64,000 nt of DNA from Candidatus Poribacteria bacterium (lineage in GTDB: Bacteria > Poribacteria > WGA-4E > GCA-2687025): NCBI GenBank assembly GCA_028818695.1, contig JAPPNK010000029.1, forward strand, positions 101,450 to 165,449, written 5' to 3'. Shown here piece after piece: positions 26,554 to 35,547 of the stretch; position 1 is the first letter of the stretch, and each line of letters opens with the position of its first letter. A program made the position numbers and the translations under genes. The notes below the pieces were generated by a model. That model was given only the letters and a program-made list of their open reading frames with translations. It was not told where the DNA came from and did no database searches.

Positions 26554-27495
26554 ATGCGTTTGACATTCTTGGGCTACGGCGGCATCGCGGAGGAGCATGC
26601 GCAGGCGTTCAAGCGTCTCGGCGCGGCGGGGGAAGGCGTGCAGTTCAGCGCCGTCATGGGAAGAGTCGAAGAATCGGCGCGCCGATTCGCCGACCGGCAC
26701 GGGTTTGAGCGGGCGACCGTTTCCCTAGACGAGGCGCTGGACTGCCCCTCCGACGCTGTCGTTATCGCCTCGCCGAGCGATCTGCATGCCGAGCAGACCG
26801 TTGCCTGCCTGCGCGCCGAGAAGCATGTTCTGTGCGAGATACCGCTCAGCGTAAATCTAGACGATGCGCTGGAAGCGGCGCGCTTCGCCGAGTCTTCCTC
26901 CAAACAGCTCATGATCTGCCATACGCAGCGGTTTTTCCCCGCCCTGCAGGAGCTGCGCCGCCGCGTAGAAAACGGAGAGTTCCGCCTGAAACAGATCGTC
27001 TGCCGGTGGGGCTTCCTGCGCCGAAAAAATGAAAACTGGAAGGGGCAGAAACGCAGCTGGACGGACAACCTGCTCTGGCATCACGGCGCGCATGTGATCG
27101 ACATGGCGGTCTGGATGCTCGGCGAAACGGAAATTGTTGACGTGAAAGGCATTCTCGCCCCGCCGACGCCTCCGCTCAATATCCCTCTCGACCTCAACAT
27201 GTGCTTCAAAACGGCGTCGGGGGCGGTCGTTAGCGCGGCGATGTCTTACAACACGCGCCGCCCCTTCCACGACTACCTGTTCATCGGCGAGGAGGAAACC
27301 TACCGTTATCAGAACGGCAAGCTCTACGCCGCCGATCAGGTTGTCTATGAGGGCGGCGCGCACGCTCTAGAAGCGCAGAACGCCGAGTTCTTAGCCGCCG
27401 TCCGCGGCAACCGCGCGCCCAGCGTCTCCGCCGAAGAGATCATGCCCGCCATGCGAATCCTGCAGGCGGTTCAAGACCAGAACGGAGCGCCCTGA
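26554..27495 (+). CDS. Gfo/Idh/MocA-like protein with altered EKP motif
   Basis: A 313-residue relative of the preceding gene. It begins MRLTFLGYGGIAEEHAQAFK and has the DNLLWHHGAHVIDMAVW segment. The usual EKP lysine is replaced: VLCEIPLSV reads E-I-P. This lysine normally takes part in catalysis, so the protein may act on a different substrate or be a non-catalytic partner. GGAGG lies 6 bases before the ATG. Confidence 0.88.
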   Translation: MRLTFLGYGGIAEEHAQAFKRLGAAGEGVQFSAVMGRVEESARRFADRHGFERATVSLDEALDCPSDAVVIASPSDLHAEQTVACLRAEKHVLCEIPLSVNLDDALEAARFAESSSKQLMICHTQRFFPALQELRRRVENGEFRLKQIVCRWGFLRRKNENWKGQKRSWTDNLLWHHGAHVIDMAVWMLGETEIVDVKGILAPPTPPLNIPLDLNMCFKTASGAVVSAAMSYNTRRPFHDYLFIGEEETYRYQNGKLYAADQVVYEGGAHALEAQNAEFLAAVRGNRAPSVSAEEIMPAMRILQAVQDQNGAP

Positions 27496-27517
27496 CGCGC
27501 ATTTGCCGCATTCCCGC

Positions 27518-29293
27518 TTATCGAGAGGGCGTCGAATACGGCAGCAGCATGAACACGCGCTCGCGCTGCATCGCCTCCAACGCGCGGAACCAGTAAGCGA
27601 GCGCCTCTCCCGTCCCAAGCGCCGACGACGCCCCCTCGCCGAACAGGGAGAAGAGCGACGGTTTATTCGGCAGCTCCAGCAGCTCCAGCTTGTCTTCGGG
27701 GCTGAAACCGGCGCGCGTTTTGGCGGCGGCAAACGCCTCTTTTAGTCCGCCCAGCTCATCAACCAGTCCGTTTTTAACCGCCTCTGCTCCTGTCCAGACC
27801 TGCCCCTTTGCCAGCTCCTTGATCTTCTTTTGATCCATGGAGCGCCCCTGCGCCGCTTTAGAAGTGAAATCGTCGTATACAGCGTCGATGAGGCTGCGCA
27901 GCCGCTTCCGCTCCGAGTCGGTGAACCCGCTCGCTTCGTCGTAAATGTTCGCGTTTTGGCCGCGTTTGACAACCTGTTTTCGGACGCCGATCTTGTCGTA
28001 TAAGCCGCCCAGGTCCATCTTTCCGCCGAACACGCCGACGCTTCCGGTGAGCGTTCCGGGATTGGCGACGATATAATCGGCGCCCATGGCGATGTAATAC
28101 CCGCCCGAGGCGGCGACATTCCCCATAGAGACGACGACAGGCTTTGCCTCGCGCGCCCGGCGCACCGCGCGCCAGATGAGATCGGACGCCAGAGCGGAGC
28201 CGCCGGGGCTGTTGACGCGAATCACGATCGCCTTGACGGTCGAGTCGCGCCGCGCCTTATCCAGCGCCGCAACCATATCGGCAGATGTCAACACGGAACC
28301 AAGCAAAAACGGGGACGAAGCCTGGTCAGGCGCGATGACCCCCTCCGCATGGATGAGCGCGATCTTGTCGGCTCCTGAACCGGACGACAGGTCTCCCCCG
28401 CCGAAGATGCCGCGCAGAAGATGGCTAAAGAGCGCGCTCTCCGGGTCGGTCGTCTGAGAGCTGGGCTTTGAACGCGCATAGGCGACATCTTTCCCGGCGA
28501 GCGCGTCCGCAACCTCGTCCAGCTCGTCTGGGTAGCGCAGCTCGTCAATGAGGCCGGCGTCCAGCGCCTCCTTCGCCGTGTACGGTCCTCCGTCGATGAG
28601 CCGCTCCGCCTTTTTGATGTCCATGCCGCGCCCTGCCGCCACTTCGGTCGTCATCTGCTCATAAAGCGAATTGAGCATGCGCTCCATCATGGCGCGCGCC
28701 TCGTCCGACATTTCGGCGCGTGTGTACGGCTCCACGGCTGTTTTGAAATCGCCCGCGCGCACAAACTCCGCTTTCACCCCAATCTTATCCATCAGGTCCT
28801 TGTAAAACATGACGCTCGCCGAAACGCCTGTTAAATCCAGCATGCCGCTTGGCGGAAGCAGAACCATATCTGCCTGCGCCGCGAGAAGATACCCGTTTCC
28901 TCCGATCGTCGGCGCCCAGAAGACAACCTTCTTCCCTGTCTTTTGAAATTTGCGAATCTCCGCCGCCAGCTCATACCGGTCGGAGCGCGAGACGCCTGAC
29001 CCGGACGAACGCAGCACAATGCCGGCAACCTTGTCGTCTTCCCGCAGCGTTTCGATGCGCTGAATCAATTTGAGCAGGCGCGAGGCGTCCGGCTCCATCG
29101 GCCCGAAGGGAAAGGCGGAAAACAGATCTGCCTCGCTCGATAGCCGCACCTCCACATATTTTTCTTCAGCCGACGAAACGCAGCACAGAAGAGCGAGCGC
29201 AACGGCCGCCGCCCAACATTTCCCCCATCCTCTAATAGAAGGGGAAAAACGGCGGCTCAACTTTTTACAAAAAGGACGATTCATCGGGTTCAT
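27518..29293 (-). CDS. sppA: Signal peptide peptidase SppA, long type
   Basis: A 591-residue protease with two ClpP-like halves (67K type). The N-terminal hydrophobic segment (CWAAAVALALLCCVSSA) serves as signal or anchor. The catalytic lysine lies in the first half (AGDFKTAVEPYTRAEMS) and the catalytic serine in the second (GNVAASGGYYIAMGAD). It degrades cut signal peptides in the membrane. I chose ATG 29293 because GGAGG lies 6 bases upstream; 29296 is an alternative. The gene overlaps the upstream small membrane protein. Confidence 0.95.
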   Translation of the reverse strand: MNPMNRPFCKKLSRRFSPSIRGWGKCWAAAVALALLCCVSSAEEKYVEVRLSSEADLFSAFPFGPMEPDASRLLKLIQRIETLREDDKVAGIVLRSSGSGVSRSDRYELAAEIRKFQKTGKKVVFWAPTIGGNGYLLAAQADMVLLPPSGMLDLTGVSASVMFYKDLMDKIGVKAEFVRAGDFKTAVEPYTRAEMSDEARAMMERMLNSLYEQMTTEVAAGRGMDIKKAERLIDGGPYTAKEALDAGLIDELRYPDELDEVADALAGKDVAYARSKPSSQTTDPESALFSHLLRGIFGGGDLSSGSGADKIALIHAEGVIAPDQASSPFLLGSVLTSADMVAALDKARRDSTVKAIVIRVNSPGGSALASDLIWRAVRRAREAKPVVVSMGNVAASGGYYIAMGADYIVANPGTLTGSVGVFGGKMDLGGLYDKIGVRKQVVKRGQNANIYDEASGFTDSERKRLRSLIDAVYDDFTSKAAQGRSMDQKKIKELAKGQVWTGAEAVKNGLVDELGGLKEAFAAAKTRAGFSPEDKLELLELPNKPSLFSLFGEGASSALGTGEALAYWFRALEAMQRERVFMLLPYSTPSR

Positions 29294-29573
29294 CATATTC
29301 CTCCGTTTCATAACGAGACGGTATCGCTTTCACCAATAGATACTGAACGGCGAGACCTGCAGGAGCCGACAGCGCAGGAATCAAAAAACCCCATACCGCC
29401 GGCCAGATCGTCTCGTCTCCTTTCAAAAACATGAGCAAACCGTAGACCATGGAGCCGACAGCAAAAACGACCGACGCAAACGGGGCCGCCTTAATCATGA
29501 AACGCAGGGCGGCGATCGTCGGCGGGACGTCAGGGCGGGGCGCGGGAGTCTCTCGGCTGTCGGAGCCGTTCAT
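29265..29573 (-). CDS. Small two-helix membrane protein
   Basis: A 102-residue protein I do not recognise. Residues 1-20 are polar and proline-rich. Two membrane helices follow (FASVVFAVGSMVYGLLMFL and WGFLIPALSAPAGLAVQYLL), then an acidic tail YETEEYDEPDESSFL. Its stop lies inside the sppA start region, and its start overlaps the stop of the phosphatase gene by 4 bases. It is likely co-translated with both. Confidence 0.75.
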   Translation of the reverse strand: MNGSDSRETPAPRPDVPPTIAALRFMIKAAPFASVVFAVGSMVYGLLMFLKGDETIWPAVWGFLIPALSAPAGLAVQYLLVKAIPSRYETEEYDEPDESSFL

Positions 29574-30385
29574 GAGAGCTCCGATCCGGCTCGGCGCACA
29601 GCCGCCTCATGGTCGACGCCGTTGGTTGCCAAAAACGGGAACGGCGCTCCTTCAAACGCCTCGGCGCTTTTTAAAGGAAACAGGGGCGAGCCGTCCCACG
29701 CGGTGACGCTGCCGCCAGCGCTCTCGATCAGAACCGACCCTGCCGCGGCGTCCCACAGGCGCGTCCTCGAATCTATCGCCAGATCAAGCCCCCCGGCGGC
29801 GATATACGCCATCTGCAGCGCGGCGGAACCGAGGCTGCGCCCCTTTGACAACGACGACAAAAAAGGCGGACGCGCGCGGATGATGTCGGCGGAAACGGCG
29901 GAGGGCGAAATGCCGCGGAAAGGCGGACGCGCGCTCACTCGGCAGGGAGAGTCGTTTTGCAGACAGGGACCGCCCTGAAACGCCTTAAACAGGTCGTCCC
30001 TCGTCGGGTCGTAGATGACGCCAAGAATGGGCGCGCCGTCTCTCATGAGCGCGATCGAGATGGAGAAGATCGGAACGCCCGCCGAGTAATTCGCCGTCCC
30101 GTCCAGCGGATCAACGACCCAGCATTCGCCTTGAAGCGGATCGCCGCCGCCGTATTGCATTCCAAACTCTTCGCCGTAAAACGCGGCGTCAGGGGCTATC
30201 TTCTTCAGCGCTTCCGCCAAAAAACGCTCGGAAGCGCGGTCAGCCTCGGTCACGGGATTGCCGGGGCTTTTGTAGTCGATCGGCTCTTCCTTTTTGAAAA
30301 AATAGAGCAGAATCTCGCCCGCTTCTTTTGCCGCCTCCCCCGCGTGATAAGCCAACCTTTTGAGGGTCAATTTCTGGTTGTTCAT
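29570..30385 (-). CDS. Inositol monophosphatase/CysQ-type phosphatase
   Basis: A 271-residue magnesium-dependent phosphatase. Metal sites are visible in order: GEEFG (about 70), VDPLDGTANYSAG (about 92-105) and the C-terminal LWDAAAGSVLIESAGGSVT. Members hydrolyse inositol phosphates, fructose bisphosphate or 3'-phosphoadenosine-5'-phosphate. Because the genome has cysC and cysH (46600-47902), removal of PAP is a reasonable but unproven role. A GTG start at 30415 that overlaps the stop of the upstream 42-codon gene (GTGA) is also possible. Confidence 0.88.
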   Translation of the reverse strand: MNNQKLTLKRLAYHAGEAAKEAGEILLYFFKKEEPIDYKSPGNPVTEADRASERFLAEALKKIAPDAAFYGEEFGMQYGGGDPLQGECWVVDPLDGTANYSAGVPIFSISIALMRDGAPILGVIYDPTRDDLFKAFQGGPCLQNDSPCRVSARPPFRGISPSAVSADIIRARPPFLSSLSKGRSLGSAALQMAYIAAGGLDLAIDSRTRLWDAAAGSVLIESAGGSVTAWDGSPLFPLKSAEAFEGAPFPFLATNGVDHEAAVRRAGSELS

Positions 30386-30411
30386 GCGCCTTTTCCCGCC
30401 ATCGCCAGTAC

Positions 30412-30540
30412 TCACTCTCTTTCAGACAGCTCCTGCTGGGCGTATTCGACCGCCTTATACAGCCCGAACACCTGCACCGTCTCAATGACGCACAGATACA
30501 TCAGCAACAGCGCGATCAGGACGCTCATAAATTTACTCAT
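30412..30540 (-). CDS. 42-residue single-helix membrane protein
   Basis: A small ORF starting MSKFMSVLIALLLMYLCVIE. One membrane helix is followed by a charged end, AQQELSERE. AAGGCGG precedes the start. Its TGA overlaps a possible GTG start of the phosphatase gene. I do not recognise it. The clean helix, ribosome site and coupling support it as a gene. Confidence 0.55.
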   Translation of the reverse strand: MSKFMSVLIALLLMYLCVIETVQVFGLYKAVEYAQQELSERE

Positions 30541-30620
30541 GCGTACCGCCTTTTCCCAATGAAGCTCTATACGGATTGCCGCCTCTAATCATGGCACAGA
30601 TCCGCGCCCAATATCAACCA

Positions 30621-30728
30621 AGAGACTCCGACCTCATGTCAAAAGTTGGAACATCGCCGCGAAAGAACTGCGACGACCAGCGGAAAAGCCGCCGCGCCGC
30701 CCGCCGCCATTCCCGCGCAAGCGGGAAT
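30621..30728. repeat. dRS3-like repeat remnant
   Basis: Lies in the 240-base gap between the small membrane protein and the methyltransferase. It has the palindrome ATTCCCGCGCAAGCGGGAAT at 30709-30728. The stretch GACCTCATGTCAAAAGTTGG at 30629-30648 (followed by AACAT) matches, inverted, the element near 17059-17087. Confidence 0.55.
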
Positions 30729-30781
30729 TCAGAATCTTATCAAAACCGTCCGGCGTTCGCCATGTCAACCTCCCCCGATCG

Positions 30782-31435
30782 CTAGGCTGAGCGCTCTATC
30801 GACCAGTGCCGGTCGCTGCTCTGCGCGACGACAGCTCCCGGCAGGTTCATCTTCGCCAGCATCGCCTCCACCTCTTTCACCGTGAAGGAGGCTAAAAACG
30901 AATCGTGGTAGAGCTTCTGTTGATGCGGCGTGTCCCCGCCGGCGTATTTGTCCACAAACGCCTGCGTCTCCTCCAGCGTTTCTGGACGAATCAGGTCGCG
31001 TATCAGAACGGGGCTGTTGGGCTTCACAACGCGGCTCATCTCCCGCAGCGCGCGCATGGAGTCATGCACATGATGAACGATGCTGTTCGAAATGAGTCCG
31101 TCAAAATGCCGGTCTGGATACGGCAAAGCTTTTGCGTCGGCGCGCCTGAACGCAATGCGGTCTTGAACCCCAGCCTCCTCAGCCCTCCGCCGCGCGATCT
31201 TCAGCATCTCCTCCGACAGGTCCGCCGCCATGAAGCGCATCTCAGGACGGCGCTGCGCCAGCATGATCGGTATCTGCGCCGGCCCGCATCCGACATCCAA
31301 CACATGCCCAAACCCGCCCCCCAACTCCAAAAACCGCTCCGCAAAGGCTCTGTCCACCTCGCCATGCCCCATCGCGTCATATGCTTCCGCCTCCTCGCGC
31401 GTGTCCATGACCTCCGGCTCTACGATTCGCTTCAT
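30782..31435 (-). CDS. Class I SAM-dependent methyltransferase
   Basis: A 217-residue methyltransferase of the UbiE/Methyltransf_11 type. SAM-binding motif I is HVLDVGCGPAQIP (about 45-57). The acidic residue of motif II lies in FMAADLSEEML, and the post-I region reads FRRADAKALPYPDRHFDG. The start is set by AGGAG 7 bases before ATG 31435. It lies just downstream of the enolase-superfamily gene (10-base gap), probably in one operon. The substrate is unknown. Confidence 0.9.
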   Translation of the reverse strand: MKRIVEPEVMDTREEAEAYDAMGHGEVDRAFAERFLELGGGFGHVLDVGCGPAQIPIMLAQRRPEMRFMAADLSEEMLKIARRRAEEAGVQDRIAFRRADAKALPYPDRHFDGLISNSIVHHVHDSMRALREMSRVVKPNSPVLIRDLIRPETLEETQAFVDKYAGGDTPHQQKLYHDSFLASFTVKEVEAMLAKMNLPGAVVAQSSDRHWSIERSA

Positions 31436-31445
31436 GCCGTTCTCC

Positions 31446-32582
31446 TCAAAAGCCCGCTTCAATGCGCATGCGTTCCAACGCCGATTCGTCCATCTCGATG
31501 CCGAGACCGATGCCGCCGGGGACATGCGCGCAGCCCTTCTGAACCTGAACGCCCTTGGACGCCGCCGAGGCGGACAGAAACTGTGGACCGTTCAAAGCGG
31601 CGGGATATTTTAAACCATACGCCGCGTAGATCTGAACGCTCGCCGCAAAACCGATGTCAGGGTCGGTCAAGCCGCTGCCGAGAAACATCAGCCCCGCGTC
31701 CAGCGCCGTCTCGATCAGCCGCCGCTGCGGGAAGAGTCCGCCGACGCGCATCGGCTTCATGGCGATCCCGTCGATCAGGTCAAGCCGCATCCACTCGATG
31801 AGGTCGCGCGGCGAGACGATCCCTTCATCCACCGCGACGGGCAGCGCATTCAGTCGGCGCAGTTCGCGGTAGCCCGTTACGGCGTTGATCGGAAGCGGTT
31901 GTTCGAGGACATCGACGCCGGCGTCGGCAAGGCGGCGGGCGGCTTCTTTGGCGGTTTGAACGGAGTATCCGCCGTTCGCGTCCGCCCATAGAAACCCTTC
32001 CGGCTCCGCTTGGCGAACATACCGCGCGAGCGCGATGTCAAAATCGAGCCGCTCTTCGCTTCCGACTTTGATGTTAAAATGGGAATAGCCGGCGGCGCGT
32101 CCTTCTTCAACCGCTTCTTCCGCCTTTTCAAGCGTCGGAACGGCGACCGTCCATGAAAGCGGAATGGAGCGCAGCCGCGCCGTTCCCCAATATTGCGAGA
32201 GCGAAACGCCGAGCGTTTTGCCGAGGGCGTCATGCGCGGCGATGTCGATAGCCGCCCGCGCGATCGGCTGTCCAAGCGTATAACCCGGCGCGATCTCGGC
32301 GTCCATGCGTCGATGCAGCCCGTCAAGGTCGAACAGGTCGGCGCCGAGAACGGCTGGAACGAGATAACGCGACAAGGTTGAATAAACCGACTCCAGCGTC
32401 TCATAAGACCATTGTCGAATGGGAGCCGATTCGCCCCATCCAACCGTTCCGTCCTCCGTCGTCAGCTTGGCGATAACGGTTTGGCGTCCGAGCGCCGCCG
32501 AGCCGACCGAACCGCGCGAGATTCGAAACTCTCCCCGAAACGGATACTCGACAGGAATCAGATCGATTCGCTCTATCTTCAT
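31446..32582 (-). CDS. Enolase-superfamily enzyme (mandelate racemase/muconate-lactonizing type)
   Basis: A protein of 378 residues. It has the N-terminal capping domain (VWGESAPIR-like VGWGESAPIRQ), then the barrel with SHFNIKVG, metal ligands in FLWADANGGY, VLEQPL and VAVDEGI, and a lysine in GIAMKPMRVGG. This set fits the muconate cycloisomerase/dipeptide epimerase/o-succinylbenzoate synthase branch more than true enolase. The substrate is not clear. GGAGG lies 6 bases before ATG 32582; the longer frame upstream is not coding-like. Confidence 0.88.
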   Translation of the reverse strand: MKIERIDLIPVEYPFRGEFRISRGSVGSAALGRQTVIAKLTTEDGTVGWGESAPIRQWSYETLESVYSTLSRYLVPAVLGADLFDLDGLHRRMDAEIAPGYTLGQPIARAAIDIAAHDALGKTLGVSLSQYWGTARLRSIPLSWTVAVPTLEKAEEAVEEGRAAGYSHFNIKVGSEERLDFDIALARYVRQAEPEGFLWADANGGYSVQTAKEAARRLADAGVDVLEQPLPINAVTGYRELRRLNALPVAVDEGIVSPRDLIEWMRLDLIDGIAMKPMRVGGLFPQRRLIETALDAGLMFLGSGLTDPDIGFAASVQIYAAYGLKYPAALNGPQFLSASAASKGVQVQKGCAHVPGGIGLGIEMDESALERMRIEAGF

Positions 32583-32665
32583 CGGAATCCTCCCGCCCGT
32601 TATCTTAACCCTAGAAACGCTCCGCGTCCAGATTGCCGCTGATCGATCTAAAAGACTCTTACCGC

Positions 32666-34005
32666 CTAAGGCGCAGGCGACGCCTCTTCTTCCAGGTCCC
32701 AAATCTGGATTTCGCCGTTTTTGAGGGAGAAGGCAAGCGTCTTTCGGTCTTGAGAATAGGCGACGCCGTCAACCCCTTCAGGAGAATCCTCAGACTTTTT
32801 AAGGAGCTTCCATGACTCCGCGTCCCATACCTCAACCCGCGCAGGACGGGAAAGGCCGCCCCTCCTCTGGAATCTGAGGCTGATCAGCTTTTCCCTGCCC
32901 GCGAATAACTGCGCGATAAACTGCCGCCTCTAAACCTTTGGAGCCGCGCGCCCGTTTCCACATCCCAGACCTCGCCGGACCCGCCGGACGGGTTGATGAG
33001 AATGCTCTTGCCGTCTGGGAAATAATCAAGAATATACGGGTGCGACAGGCTAGCGACTTCAGATGTATGGAGCAGCGCGCCCGTTTTCATATCCCAGATA
33101 TTGGCGGCCGTATCCCTTATATTGAAGACATTGTAGTTCACGCTAGCGATCTTCTTGCCGTCCGGCGAATACTTGAAGGACCAGGGAGATCCATGGGTAT
33201 GGAGCAGCGCGCCTGTTTCCAGATCCCATACCTTAATCGTATTCGGATCCCATGCCTTAGTCGAAGGACCGTCGCAGACAGCCGCCAAAACTCCGGCAGT
33301 ATGGCTTCTGTCCGGCGAAAGAGCGATGGTATTGTAGCGCTCAATTCCATGGAACGTATGGAGCAGCGCGCCCGTTTTCACATCCCACACCTTGGCGGTA
33401 TTGCCGCCCGCGCTAACGATCTTCTTGCTGTCCGGCGAATACAAGACGCGACGTTCCCAACGTTGATTTGGCGTATCAAGCGTATGAATCAGCGCGCCGG
33501 TCTCGACATCCCATATATAGATCGAATACTCGATTCTGGAGCTGCTTCCGGGTTCCGTTCGGACGACGGAGGCGATTGTTCGGCTGTCGGGAGAAAAATA
33601 TATCGAAACCAGCGCCCTTTCCACCACTTTCGAGATATGGATATCGCCGGTCGAAACATTCCACAGGCGCAGTTCCGCAAAGCCGTTGACAGCGATGGTT
33701 CTGCCGTCGTTCGAAACCGATGCGCCGCCTCTAACGATTCGAGGAAAGCTCTTTGTTTGAAGAAGATATCCAGAGTCGACGTCCCAGAGGTAGACGGAGT
33801 TATCCTCGTATGCGCTGAGGAGCGTTTTGCCGTCCGGGAAAAACTCAATCGATATGACGCGGCCGGCGCCATACCCCGGCAAGTCCATTTTCGGCGCAAT
33901 CGGCTCGCCCGCATTGTTGTATCGAAGCCAAAGGAACCCCGCCGCCAAACCTGCCAACGCCAAACTGATCAGCGCCAGCGAGCGCCAACGACCCGCCTTT
34001 TTCAT
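32666..34005 (-). pseudogene. Secreted WD40 protein, frameshifted near the C-terminus
   Basis: The first 373 codons (34005-32884) encode a membrane-anchored beta-propeller. It has the N-terminus MKKAGRWRSLALISLALAGL, a hydrophobic helix, WLRYNNAGEPI, then blades such as SVYLWDVDSGYLL and AKVWDVKTGALLHTF. The frame then ends early at AGKS. Adding one A at about 32890 (GGGAAAAGC to GGGAAAAAGC) restores GKKLISLRF and a further blade ending NGEIQIWDLEEEASPAP with TAG at 32666. That matches the end of the tandem copy at 34051. It is therefore a single-base deletion in a short A run, either real decay or a consensus error. Confidence 0.8.
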
Positions 34006-34050
34006 GCGCGCTCTCCCTCAGCGGCATCATAACAGAGCCGAGAATGAGCG

Positions 34051-35396
34051 TCAAGGCGCGGGCGGCGCGTCTTTCAGGTCCCAAATCTGTATTTCGCCGT
34101 TGTCGAGGGAGAAGGCGAGCGTCGTTCTGTCTTGAGTATATGCGGCATTGTCGATCCGTTCTGGAGAACGCTTAGAGGATTGAAGGAGCTTCCATTCCGC
34201 CGCGTCCCATACCTCAACCCATGCGAGCGGGGAAACTTCGCCATGCCCCTTCAGTACCGACTGTTGAGAAAGCTTATCGTACTGTGATTTGAAGCCAATC
34301 AGCTTCTTCCCGTCCGTCGAATAGATGCCCCAGAAATGATGAGCTCTAAACGTACGGAGCAGCTGCGCGCCCGTTTCCACATTCCAAACCTCGCCGGGCC
34401 CGCCGGCCGGGTTGACGATGAGATGCTTTTGCCGTCAGGGGAATAATCCACAATATACGGCAATCCCATGTCAGTGACCTCAGATGTATGGAGCTGCGCG
34501 CCCGTTTTCATATCCCAGACCTTGGCGGCGTTGCCGCTGACGCTGGCGATCCTCTTGCCGTCCGGCGAATATTTGAAGGTACTGGACGCTCCATGGAGCG
34601 TGTGGAGCAGCGCGCCTGTCTCCAGATCCCATACCTTAATCGAAGGACCGGCGCAAACAGCCGCCAGCGTTCCGGCAGTCTGGCTTCTGTCCGGCGAAAG
34701 CGCGATGGTATGCGTTTTCTCAATTCCATGGAACGTATGAAGCGGCGCGCCCGTTTTCACATCCCACACCTTGGCGGTATTGCCGTGCGCGTCAACGATC
34801 CTTTTGCTGTCCGGCGAATACCAGACGCGATCCCCTCTACTTTTATCAGGCGTATCAAGCGTATGCAGCAGCGCGCCTGTCTCGACATCCCATATACAGA
34901 TCGAATACTCAATGGAGCCCCTTCTGCGGTACTTTTCGACAACAGAGGCAATTGTTCGGCTGTCGGGGGAAAACTGTATCGAATCCACTGCCATTTCCAC
35001 CAATTTCAATTTCAAGATATTGATCTCGCCGGTCGAGACCTTCCACAGGCGCAGTTCCGTATGTCCGTTGACAGCGACAGTTCGGCCGTCGTTCGAAACC
35101 AATGCGCCGTCGACGATTCCAGGGAATCCGAGGAATTTCTTTGTTTGAAGAAGCTGTCCAGAGTCGACGTCCCAGAGGCGGACGGACCCATCCTCGTATG
35201 CGCTGAGGAGCGTTTTGCTGTCCTGGAAAAATTCAAGCGATATGACGACGCCGGCGGCATGCCCCGGCAAGACCGTTTCCGGCGAAATCGGCTCGCCCGC
35301 GTTGTTGTATCGAAGCCAAAGAAACGACGACGCCGCCAAACTTGCCAACGCCAAACCGATCAACGCCAACGAGCGCCAACGACCAACCTTTTTCAT
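34051..35396 (-). pseudogene. Secreted WD40 protein, frameshifted tandem copy
   Basis: The tandem paralogue of 32666-34005. The first part (35396 to about 34421) encodes MKKVGRWRSLALIGLALASL, a membrane helix and several propeller blades. At about 34421 one T is missing relative to the other copy (AGCATCTCATC against AGCATTCTCATC). After this the frame carries nonsense residues and stops at 34299. The propeller continues in another frame (WNVETGAQLLRTFRAHHFWG, then GEIQIWDLKDAPPAP) to TGA 34051. Each copy is broken at a different place, so the lesions are independent. Confidence 0.82.
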
Positions 35397-35547
35397 GAGC
35401 GTACTCCATAGGCGCTATGGTAACAGCGGCAAGAATGAGCGTCAAGGCGCGGGCGGCGGCAGTACGGCATTGCCGCCGCAACTGCTCCAGTGTCCAACGA
35501 ACAAATCTATGTTATTCTATTGATACCGAATGTGCTTGGAGGAATAG

